Assembly (NCBI GenBank): GCA_003516955.1
Contig: DPBN01000126.1
Coordinates: 1 to 6,414, forward strand
Source: Armatimonadota bacterium
GTDB lineage: Bacteria > Armatimonadota > Fimbriimonadia > Fimbriimonadales > Fimbriimonadaceae
DNA: 6,414 nt
Reading direction: 5' to 3'
In this document: one piece after another, positions 1 through 5,610 of the stretch
How positions within the stretch are numbered: the stretch's first letter is position 1
Layout of the letters: each line of letters starts with the position of its first letter
Translations under genes and position numbers: made by a program
Notes under the pieces: model-generated
The model's input: the letters and a program-made list of their open reading frames with translations, nothing else
The model's database searches: none
What the model was told of the DNA's origin: nothing

Positions 1-665
1 AGAAGCCTCGTGCCGTAGGAGGTCCGCTCCACGAAGAGGTGGATGCGATCGGAGACGGGGACGACCAGCTCCAGTCCCTCGCCGAGCTGCTGAAAGGCCA
101 CTTGGCCCAGTCCCGGTTCCCAGAAGGCCACCCCCCAGGCGCCGTCCGCACGCCGGGCGATCCACGTGGGCCTTTCACCGACGGTGGCGAGCCGATCGTC
201 GACGGCCTCTTGGGCCGTCGAGGTTCCCTCGAAACCCCCAAGGAGCCTGGGGCGGGGAAGCCCCTCGGACAGGTTCACCTCGTACAGGCGCTCGGTCGCC
301 ACTCCCGGCCGGGTCTGCCATCGGACCAGCAGGTAGACGTTGTCACCGATCCGCCTCGCTCCGGCGAGGGAGGGGCTGGCGGAGGGCTCGCCGAGGCTGG
401 AGCGTCCGTCGGTGGCATCCAGAGGCCAGTGCCGGACGCGATGGCCCGCTCGGGTGTGGAGGCCGTCCCGGCGCCACGCGCAGAACCGGTCCCCTTGGCG
501 AAAAACGACCTCGTCGCGAGAAGCCTGATGCGGCCGCTCCATGGATACCAGCACGCAGTAGGACGGACCCTCGACCCGGAACGGTCGGGCGCCCAGGTCG
601 ATGCGGTAGCCTGCAGCTTGGGCAAGGCAGGGGAGCAGGAGAAGGCCAAGGACGGGGACCATCAT
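1..665 (-). CDS. Secreted protein of unknown function (C-terminus beyond window)
   Basis: Translating the minus strand from the ATG at 665 gives 221 uninterrupted residues to the left edge, so the stop lies outside. The N-terminus is a Sec-type signal peptide: a short start (MMVPV), a leucine-rich core (residues 5-14), then A-Q-A (15-17) with likely cleavage after A17. C13 is preceded by proline, so it is not a good lipobox. The mature part is rich in short alternating hydrophobic/Trp-Tyr strands (for example VYLLVRW at about 110-116 and WGVAFWEP at about 177-184), which suggests a beta-rich, perhaps propeller-like, extracytoplasmic domain. I recognise no family or catalytic motif. A second ATG follows immediately (662), so the start could be one codon later. 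No Shine-Dalgarno is visible. The start codon overlaps that of the divergent small gene by 2 nt, so any promoter lies inside that neighbour. The reality of the frame rests on the signal peptide and protein-like composition; the opposite-strand frame looks like a mirror image. Confidence 0.75.
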   Translation of the reverse strand, partial: MMVPVLGLLLLPCLAQAAGYRIDLGARPFRVEGPSYCVLVSMERPHQASRDEVVFRQGDRFCAWRRDGLHTRAGHRVRHWPLDATDGRSSLGEPSASPSLAGARRIGDNVYLLVRWQTRPGVATERLYEVNLSEGLPRPRLLGGFEGTSTAQEAVDDRLATVGERPTWIARRADGAWGVAFWEPGLGQVAFQQLGEGLELVVPVSDRIHLFVERTSYGTRL

Positions 666-900
666 GCGGACCGGTTCAGTTTACTGCCAGGAGTGCCCTC
701 GCCGTGACCCCGCGTCGGGTCGCTGCAGGGACGGGAAGGTGAACCCGCAGAGCTGGGTTCAGGCGGTGGAGGTTGCCAATGTCCTGGGCGTGCGCGCGCT
801 GTGCCCGTTCAACGCGCACCGGGATCGGCTTGTGCGCTCGCGATGCCGGAGTCAGCGGGCGTGCGCGGCACCGACCGGTTCCGAGAGCAACACGGCGTAG
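664..900 (+). CDS. Small four-cysteine protein, uncharacterised
   Basis: The frame encodes 78 residues. The first ~60 look like a real compact domain: cysteines at 8 and 11 (CxxC), 21 and 47, a charged turn DGKVNP (23-28), an amphipathic helix around 31-41, and ALCPFNAHR (45-53) near the end. Four cysteines spaced C-x2-C-x9-C-x25-C could bind one zinc or an Fe-S cluster; this is inference, not shown. There is no signal peptide or membrane segment, so it is probably cytoplasmic. I have a vague memory of similar short proteins in Armatimonadota but cannot name a family or function. The last ~18 residues (61-78, with C61 and C67) have a different character and are encoded antisense to the end of the VOC gene, so they may be a non-conserved extension. 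A weak AAGGA lies at 648-652, 11 nt before the ATG. The start overlaps that of the divergent secreted-protein gene. Confidence 0.65.
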   Translation: MRTGSVYCQECPRRDPASGRCRDGKVNPQSWVQAVEVANVLGVRALCPFNAHRDRLVRSRCRSQRACAAPTGSESNTA

Positions 901-1244
901 CCGTCCGGGTCGGCGACGAGGAGCGTGCGCTCGCCCCAGAGCGCCATCTCGAGCTGGCGCAGCACGGTGACTCCCGAGGAGCGAACCCTCTCTGCGACGC
1001 TGGGAAGATCCTCCACGCGGAAGTTGATCACCAGGCCGCCCCTCCGATCGAGCAAGGGGTTCTGATCCTCAGAAGGCTGCTGGACGAGGAGAAGCTGGCA
1101 TGGGCCGGTGGCCAGGTAGGCGAGGCGATGGCCGTCGAAGTCCTCCTCGCGGTCGATCGCAAAGCCCAGCAGGCCGTGATAGAACGCCAGCGATCGGGAG
1201 AGGTCGCGGACGTCGAGGATCAGGTGGCATAGGGAGCTTCCCAT
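852..1244 (-). CDS. VOC-fold (glyoxalase/bleomycin resistance/dioxygenase superfamily) protein
   Basis: The product is 130 residues, the usual size of a single-chain VOC protein with two beta-alpha-beta-beta-beta modules. Module 1 starts CHLILDVRDLSRSLAFYHGLLGF (abridged landmarks: H7, S16-S18, F21-Y22, L25-G27). Module 2 runs from GGLVINFRVEDL (69-80) through the helix SVAERVRSSG to the hallmark ADPDGYAVLLSE (111-122). H7 and E122 sit where VOC metalloenzymes carry ligands. The other usual ligand positions are not clearly His/Glu, so metal binding and catalysis are uncertain; the substrate is unknown. The frame is open to an ATG at 1313, but the extra 23 residues are not VOC-like, and the family normally starts just before the first strand, so I chose the ATG at 1244. 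Only a weak GGGA precedes it. The gene diverges from the zinc-ribbon gene across 77 bp, and its last 49 nt overlap the small four-cysteine gene on the other strand. Confidence 0.88.
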   Translation of the reverse strand: MGSSLCHLILDVRDLSRSLAFYHGLLGFAIDREEDFDGHRLAYLATGPCQLLLVQQPSEDQNPLLDRRGGLVINFRVEDLPSVAERVRSSGVTVLRQLEMALWGERTLLVADPDGYAVLLSEPVGAAHAR

Positions 1245-1321
1245 GATTCCCGGCACGTGTTTCGCCGAGAGGGGCAAGGTCTCCTGCCGGCAGTTGGGAC
1301 TCGGCGCGACCATAATGGGGC
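1245..1321. promoter_or_regulatory. Divergent intergenic region with likely leaderless promoter and a palindrome
   Basis: This 77-bp gap separates the starts of the VOC gene (leftward) and the zinc-ribbon gene (rightward), so promoters for both should lie in or near it. On the plus strand CATAAT (1311-1316) matches a -10 hexamer at 5 of 6 positions and ends 5 nt before the ATG at 1322. That geometry puts transcription start on or next to the start codon and fits a leaderless mRNA; no Shine-Dalgarno is present. A -35 at normal spacing is not obvious (TTGGGA at 1294-1299 is only 11 nt upstream of the -10). A perfect 10-bp palindrome CTGCCGGCAG (1284-1293) lies mid-gap, and 7-bp arms CGCCGAG (1263-1269) and CTCGGCG (1300-1306) flank it. 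In GC-rich DNA such short palindromes can be chance. No convincing leftward promoter was found. Confidence 0.4.
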
Positions 1322-2041
1322 ATGTCTGTCGCGGAACTCCGAGCGTTGTGGCGCCTCCACCTGGTCGATGCTCGGATGTTGGAGATCTCGAAGCGCCTCA
1401 CGAGCTACAGCCCCAACGAGCGTCTCCGCAGGGAGCTCGAGAAGGCTCGCGCCGAGTTGCACGAGCTGGAAGCGAGGCACCGAGAGCTCAAGCAGGCGGC
1501 GAAGGACCTCGAGCTCCAGGACAAGGCTGTCGAGGAGCGCCTGAAGCGGCTCCAAAAGGACCTCTACGGAGGGAAGGTCGTCAACCCCCGCGAGGTCGAG
1601 GCGATCGAGCACGAGATCGAGTCGCTCAAGAAGCAGCGCGGGGAGATGGACCTCCAACTCTTGGAGCTCTGGGAGCGACTGCCGGAAGCGGAACAGGCGC
1701 TGGAGAATCCGCGCCAACGACTGGAGGAGCTGGAGGCCAAATTCGCGGAAGCCGAGGAGAAGCTCGGCGCGGAGAGGGCGGTGCTGGAGGAGGAGTACAG
1801 CAAGCTGGCGGCGGCGCGCCCGAAGTTCCTCGAGGGTGTCTCCCAGACCCTTCTCGCTCGGTACGAAGCGATCCGCCAAAGGCAGGGGGGCATCGGCATG
1901 GCGGAGGCGACCAAGGAGGGGCTATGCGGCGCCTGCGGAACCACGCTCCCGAGAACCGCCATCGAGAACGCCAAGCTCGGGCAGGTCGCCACCTGCCAAG
2001 AGTGCCATCGGATCATCTACGCGACGGAAGGCGCGATATGA
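1322..2041 (+). CDS. C4-type zinc-ribbon coiled-coil protein (COG1579-like)
   Basis: The product is 239 residues with the two-part layout of the COG1579 family: a long alpha-helical coiled coil (about 5-190, dense in E, K, R, L with heptad-like leucines) and a C-terminal zinc ribbon with C202-x2-C205 and C225-x2-C228, spaced by 19 residues. The family signature in the first helical hairpin is present as LYGGKVVNPREVEAIEHEI (81-99). There is no signal peptide, so it is cytoplasmic. Family members are widespread in bacteria, and a nucleic-acid-binding role is often proposed from structure; the exact function is not settled, so I give no symbol. The start at 1322 fits the family N-terminus (MSVAELRALW...) and lies 5 nt after a -10-like CATAAT. 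It is the first gene of a probable operon: its TGA overlaps the ATG of the next gene as ATGA. Confidence 0.9.
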   Translation: MSVAELRALWRLHLVDARMLEISKRLTSYSPNERLRRELEKARAELHELEARHRELKQAAKDLELQDKAVEERLKRLQKDLYGGKVVNPREVEAIEHEIESLKKQRGEMDLQLLELWERLPEAEQALENPRQRLEELEAKFAEAEEKLGAERAVLEEEYSKLAAARPKFLEGVSQTLLARYEAIRQRQGGIGMAEATKEGLCGACGTTLPRTAIENAKLGQVATCQECHRIIYATEGAI

Positions 2042-2718
2042 GGACGTGGTTTCTTGCCGCCGTTGTGGCTCTCGGCCTGGGTTGCGCGAAGGTGCCCGGG
2101 GGCGGGACCGGGGTTCGCACGCGCCGGATCGTCGTGACCCTGACGTACGCGGGCCCCGTCCGCCCAGAGTACGTGTACATCGTGGGCATCCGGCCGTCCG
2201 CAGAGGCCGCCCCGACGACCACTGGGCCGATTCCGGTCGTGGCGCCGCCGTGGGGCAACGGCTTCGTGACGGGCAACTGCACTCACTTCGTGCGATGGGA
2301 CCCGACGCAGTCGCCCACCTACACGCTGTACCGGTTTCGGGATTCCGCCCTGACGACTTGGTTCGACGTCGGGGCGCCGGTCAATTCGATCGACCCGGGC
2401 TCGGAGGGGCGCACGCTCCGCTTCGAGCTGGACGTATCGCAACTGGCGGCGACCCCCTCGGAGGCGGAGGGCTTCGCCTCGGTCCAGCTCAACTTCTTCT
2501 CCCAGGATCGCGTTCCCCAAGGCTCCTCCGGAAGCAAGGCTTGGGACGCGCTGGGCAACAGCCGTCTGCCGTCGGAGATCAACCAGTACCTGACCATCGA
2601 TCTGCGGCGGAACGGCCTCTACACCAACGACCGTGCCGGCGGTCTCGAGCCCGCGAACGACGTCGCCGACCCTAGCCTCGATCTGGTGGACTGGTCGGTG
2701 GAGGTCCGGGTGCAGTAG
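2038..2718 (+). CDS. Lipoprotein of unknown function
   Basis: The product is 226 residues. The N-terminus is a lipoprotein signal: MRT, a hydrophobic stretch W4-L14, then L12-G-L-G-C16. This fits the general prokaryotic lipobox pattern (no charge in the six residues before it, small residue at -1), although G rather than L stands at -3. C16 would be lipidated and the protein anchored to a membrane. After a Gly-rich linker (20-25) the rest is beta-rich: IVVTLTYAG (31-39), EYVYIVGIRP (44-53), YTLYRFRDSALTTWFDVG (95-112), RTLRFELDVSQLA (125-137), and a C-terminal strand VDWSVEVRVQ. I recognise no named domain. The start overlaps the upstream stop as ATGA, which indicates translational coupling with the zinc-ribbon gene, and the glycosyltransferase follows 3 nt after its stop. 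The same frame remains open further upstream, but that part is the shadow of the zinc-ribbon gene, so the lipoprotein signal fixes the start. Confidence 0.85.
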   Translation: MRTWFLAAVVALGLGCAKVPGGGTGVRTRRIVVTLTYAGPVRPEYVYIVGIRPSAEAAPTTTGPIPVVAPPWGNGFVTGNCTHFVRWDPTQSPTYTLYRFRDSALTTWFDVGAPVNSIDPGSEGRTLRFELDVSQLAATPSEAEGFASVQLNFFSQDRVPQGSSGSKAWDALGNSRLPSEINQYLTIDLRRNGLYTNDRAGGLEPANDVADPSLDLVDWSVEVRVQ

Positions 2719-2721
2719 CCG

Positions 2722-3639
2722 ATGCCGAAGGTCTCGATCCTCCTCACCTGCTACAACCACCTTCGGTTCCTGGGTCCGTGTCTGGACTCCGTGTTCTCCC
2801 AGACCTTCCGTGACTTCGAGGTCATCGCCGTGGACGACGGGTCCACCGATGGCACTCGCGAGGCGCTGGCGGGCGAAACCCGGCTCGACCGTCTGATCCT
2901 GACGGAGTCGAACGTCGGCACGTACCAGGCGCTCAACCTAGCCCTTGCCGAAGCTCGGGGAGAGTTTGTCGCGGTGCTGAACGACGACGATGTCTGGGCG
3001 CCACGGAAGCTCGAGCGGCAGCTGGAGCTGTTCGACGCGAATCCGGAGATCGGCCTCGCCCACACGGACGGTTGGTTCATCGATGGCGACGGCCAGCGGC
3101 TGGAGGGGACTCCGCTCGGGTTCGAGTTTCCGCGGACGGAGACGGGCGACGTGCTGCCGGCGCTGATCTATGCGAACAAGATCATCGCCAGCGCGGCTCT
3201 GGTGAGGCGAAGGTGCTTCGAGGAGGTTGGAGTCTTCGACCCGGGCTACTTCGGCAGCGGCGACTGGCACATGTGGCTCCGGGTCGCGGAACGTTGGCCG
3301 GTGGGCTTCGTGCCGGAGCCGTTGACGTTCTACCGCGTCCACGGCTCGAACGCCAGCCACAAGTTGGAGCGCATCTGGCGGGACGACGAGCGCCTCCGGA
3401 TCTGGATCCGGTCGAAGTACGCCGACTACCTCGCCTCGGGCCGAGACCGCCGGTTGCTCGCGCGGGCGTTCGCCCACAACGAGGCCTGTCTGGGCACCGT
3501 GCTGATGCTGAACGGCAAGCCTCGCGAGGCTCGCCGAGCCTATCTGCGGTCGCTGCGCCTGCGGCCGACGCGCGTCAAAAGCGTTCTGCGGCTGGTAGGC
3601 ACCTTTCTGCCGAGGGACCTGTTTCGACGCTGGCTTTAG
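2722..3639 (+). CDS. Family 2 glycosyltransferase (GT-A fold)
   Basis: The product is 305 residues, a standard GT2 size. It opens with the typical VSILLTCYNHLRFLGPCLDS segment, then VDDGSTDGT (37-45, nucleotide-binding Asp pair D38-D39), the donor-contact region ESNVGTYQALNLAL (62-75), and the metal-binding D88-D89-D90 within LNDDDVW. GDWHMWLR (180-187) occupies the place of the ED-type acceptor/catalytic motif, with D181 the likely base. Expected chemistry is transfer of a sugar from a nucleotide sugar to an envelope or cell-surface acceptor in the cytoplasm; donor and acceptor cannot be told. No membrane helices are seen. The C-terminal part (about 245-282, with LMLNGKPREARRAYLRSLRL) resembles one TPR repeat, an appendage seen in some GT2 proteins. 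It starts 3 nt after the lipoprotein stop with no good Shine-Dalgarno, consistent with coupling. Its TAG stop overlaps the stop of the opposing MATE gene. Confidence 0.93.
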   Translation: MPKVSILLTCYNHLRFLGPCLDSVFSQTFRDFEVIAVDDGSTDGTREALAGETRLDRLILTESNVGTYQALNLALAEARGEFVAVLNDDDVWAPRKLERQLELFDANPEIGLAHTDGWFIDGDGQRLEGTPLGFEFPRTETGDVLPALIYANKIIASAALVRRRCFEEVGVFDPGYFGSGDWHMWLRVAERWPVGFVPEPLTFYRVHGSNASHKLERIWRDDERLRIWIRSKYADYLASGRDRRLLARAFAHNEACLGTVLMLNGKPREARRAYLRSLRLRPTRVKSVLRLVGTFLPRDLFRRWL

Positions 3640-5150
3640 ACCTTCTTCGTCTTCCAACGGCCCTTGCGGAAGACGATGGCGCACAGGATGCCGTTCAGAA
3701 GCTGCGACACGCCCATCGCGATCCAGGACCCGACCGGCCCCATTCCAAGGACCAGGGACAAGCCGAAGGCCATGGGGATGCGGACGAACCAGAGGGAGAC
3801 GACCGTCAGCCAGAGCGGCCGGGTCGTGTCTCCAGCCCCCTGCATGGCGCCGGTGAGAACCACTCCGTAGGCGAACCCGACCTCCGTCACGCAGAGCCAC
3901 CGGATGAGCGAAACGGCCTCGGCGGCGATCAGGCGGTTGTCGGGCACGAGCAGCGCGGTGATCGGCTCCGCCAGGAGGAAGATCGGCGCCGAGAGCACGA
4001 GGGTCACCAATCCGGCGTGGTGGGCGGCGGTCCATGCCAGGCGCTCGGCCCGCGCCGCGTTCCTCATGCCGAGAGACTGCCCGACGAGCGCGGCGGATGC
4101 CACCGACAGCCCGAAAGCCGGCATGAACATGATCGACTCGAGGGCGAATCCGACGCCCATGGCCGCGATGGCCGCGGAGGCCGGCGTCACGAGGGTGCCC
4201 ACGGCTCCGACCCAGGAGCCCAGCGCGCCGGCGGGGATCGCGACCACCCCAGCGAGAGCCGTCTGCCGGGCGACGTCCAGAAGGGAGGCCTGCAACGGGG
4301 TGGTCGTGGCTTTGAGGATGATCGTGAACACCGCCAGCTGGGCCACGCGGAGCACGGACATCACGGCGGCGGGAATGGCGATGCGAAGGATCCGGTGGAC
4401 CCAGGAAGGACTCGGCAGGACGAGGCGCCAGGCCGGGCCGAGGATGGTCTTCCGGCTGAAGACGAGGTAGACGGCGGACGCGATCCAGGCGCTGATCGAG
4501 AGGGCTGCTGAGGCGCCGTAGAGTCCAAGCCCGGCCCCCGGGACGAGGATCGGTCCAATCCTGCGTGTGGGGAAGATCAGCAGGAAGTTGAGCAGGACGT
4601 GGAGCAGGATCTGGAGCCCGCTGATCCGCATGGGGCTCTTGGTGTCGCCGATGCCGCGGAGCGATCCCGCGAACACCTGGATGAAGTTCAGCGCGGGAAG
4701 GGCCGTCGCGTACACGGCGAGGAACCCCACCATAAGCTCCACGGCGCGGCGGTCCTGGGACGGCAGCAGCGCCCTGGCCGCGAACGGCGCGATGACCCAG
4801 GTGCCAACCATCAATGCCAGACCCAAGGCGGCCGAGAGGCTCAGGCACTGGCGGTTGGCCTCGTGCAGGGTACGCTCGTCCCGCGCGCCGAAGGCGCGGC
4901 TCACGAGGGCCGTGGCGGCCGTCGCCAGCGACATGGCGAGGCTGAACATGAGGAACATCACGTTCATCGAGGCCGATTGGGCCGCCAGCGCGGACGGCTC
5001 GAGGCGCCCGATGAAGCCCCGGTCCAGGATGTTGTTGAAGACCTGAAGGGAATTGAGCGCGACCGCGGGCCACGCCAAGGCCCAGACGACCTTGGCGGCA
5101 TTCTCGGAAGACGTGCGGGAGCGGGGATCTCCGGCCGGGGAAGGCGCCAC
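3636..5150 (-). CDS. MATE-family efflux transporter (NorM/DinF type)
   Basis: The product is 504 residues and almost entirely hydrophobic helices, as expected for a cation-coupled multidrug/organic-cation exporter of the inner membrane. The two-lobe pseudo-symmetry is visible: VSRAFGARD (83-91) in lobe 1 matches LVGQSLGMRN (355-364) in lobe 2, and RGIGDTKSP (165-173) matches QGAGDTTRP (437-445). The N-terminal 18 residues are polar, and helix 1 begins near A19. The start is a GTG at 5150; an in-frame TAA lies five codons upstream and no other start precedes helix 1, but no Shine-Dalgarno is seen. The distance between equivalent symmetry points is 55 residues in lobe 1 (34-88) and 97 in lobe 2 (265-361), so lobe 2 carries about 42 extra residues around 281-322. 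Substrate and coupling ion cannot be predicted. It follows the pilin gene by 49 nt containing a hairpin, and ends tail to tail with the glycosyltransferase. Confidence 0.93.
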   Translation of the reverse strand: MAPSPAGDPRSRTSSENAAKVVWALAWPAVALNSLQVFNNILDRGFIGRLEPSALAAQSASMNVMFLMFSLAMSLATAATALVSRAFGARDERTLHEANRQCLSLSAALGLALMVGTWVIAPFAARALLPSQDRRAVELMVGFLAVYATALPALNFIQVFAGSLRGIGDTKSPMRISGLQILLHVLLNFLLIFPTRRIGPILVPGAGLGLYGASAALSISAWIASAVYLVFSRKTILGPAWRLVLPSPSWVHRILRIAIPAAVMSVLRVAQLAVFTIILKATTTPLQASLLDVARQTALAGVVAIPAGALGSWVGAVGTLVTPASAAIAAMGVGFALESIMFMPAFGLSVASAALVGQSLGMRNAARAERLAWTAAHHAGLVTLVLSAPIFLLAEPITALLVPDNRLIAAEAVSLIRWLCVTEVGFAYGVVLTGAMQGAGDTTRPLWLTVVSLWFVRIPMAFGLSLVLGMGPVGSWIAMGVSQLLNGILCAIVFRKGRWKTKKV

Positions 5151-5165
5151 TAATGGCGGATGTTA

Positions 5166-5184
5166 CCGCGATGGGTCATCGCGG
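5166..5184 (-). terminator. Perfect hairpin between pilin and MATE genes (possible terminator, attenuator or operator)
   Basis: CCGCGATG (5166-5173) and CATCGCGG (5177-5184) form a perfect 8-bp stem with a 3-nt loop. It lies 15 nt downstream of the pilin stop and 15 nt upstream of the GTG of the MATE gene, in the only gap between them. The stem is strong (6 of 8 pairs G-C) but no T-run follows on either strand, so it is not a textbook intrinsic terminator. It could still cause pausing or Rho-independent termination of a weaker kind, protect the upstream mRNA 3' end, occlude MATE translation, or be a repressor dyad. The structure is seen in the sequence; the role is inferred. Confidence 0.45.
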
Positions 5185-5199
5185 AAGGGCTCAGCGCCG

Positions 5200-5553
5200 T
5201 TAGAGCTGGTGCGGGTAGGACGCGTCAACGTGGGAGCACTCAGGGTCGACTCCGACCGCGCCGACGGTGTAGGTTCCACCTGCCGGGCAGGTGGGCTGCG
5301 TGGCGCCCCTCAGGTACTCGGGGTAGATGTCCGTCATTGCCACGGGCCACCCGTCCGGCTTCTTCTGTTCCTGCGCGTAGACCTCTTTGGCGTCCGCGAT
5401 CTTGCGGAGGTTCAGGACGCACGTTCTTTGGAGCGAGCGGCCCCGTGCCCGCATGAACTGCGGAACGGCGATGGTCGTCAGTACCCCGATGATCAGGATG
5501 ACGATCATCACCTCCATGACAGTGAACGCGGAAAGACGCCTTCGCCCACTCAC
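5200..5553 (-). CDS. Type IV pilin-like / pseudopilin protein
   Basis: Read from the GTG at 5553, the product is 117 residues. It has a short basic leader with RRR at 4-6, the prepilin peptidase motif SA/FTVMEV with cleavage expected between A9 and F10 and the conserved Glu at mature position 5, then a ~20-residue hydrophobic helix (MIVILIIGVLTTIAVPQF). The globular part contains LNLRKIADAKEVYAQEQ (47-63) and a C-terminal CPAGGTY (89-95) with PEC (104-106); C89-C106 is a likely disulfide. This CPxGGxY ending is typical of small pilins/pseudopilins of type IV pilus, competence or type II secretion systems. The residue before the cleavage site is Ala, where Gly is usual. The frame is open to another GTG at 5595, giving a 131-residue form with a 23-residue leader. 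I prefer 5553 because the leader is then of usual length, but neither start has a good Shine-Dalgarno. No assembly genes (ATPase, platform) are nearby. Confidence 0.85.
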   Translation of the reverse strand: MSGRRRLSAFTVMEVMIVILIIGVLTTIAVPQFMRARGRSLQRTCVLNLRKIADAKEVYAQEQKKPDGWPVAMTDIYPEYLRGATQPTCPAGGTYTVGAVGVDPECSHVDASYPHQL

Positions 5554-5610
5554 AAGGGTGTTGTTCCATGTTCGCGGGCAAAGGCCCGACCGCACCGACG
5601 TCCGGTGGGA

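Noticed and set aside
39..707. A 222-codon plus-strand open frame at the left edge
   Set aside because: The minus strand codes for a protein with a clear signal peptide and normal composition; this frame reads as its antisense mirror.
1245..1313. Extension of the VOC protein to the ATG at 1313
   Set aside because: The 23 additional residues are not VOC-like, and the longer gene would use up almost the whole divergent promoter gap.
1243..2718. A single 491-residue plus-strand protein covering the zinc-ribbon region and the lipoprotein
   Set aside because: Up to 2037 this frame is a Gly/Arg-rich shadow of the zinc-ribbon gene. A lipoprotein signal starts at 2038, so only that part is a gene.
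3072..4511. A 479-codon plus-strand open frame
   Set aside because: It is the off-frame shadow of the glycosyltransferase and the antisense shadow of the MATE gene, with low-complexity Arg/Gly/His composition.
2938..5073. A 711-codon open frame on the minus strand across the MATE and glycosyltransferase genes
   Set aside because: Its product is Arg/Pro/His/Gly-rich with no domain, and it lies out of frame over the clear MATE gene and antisense to the glycosyltransferase. It is a GC-rich shadow frame.
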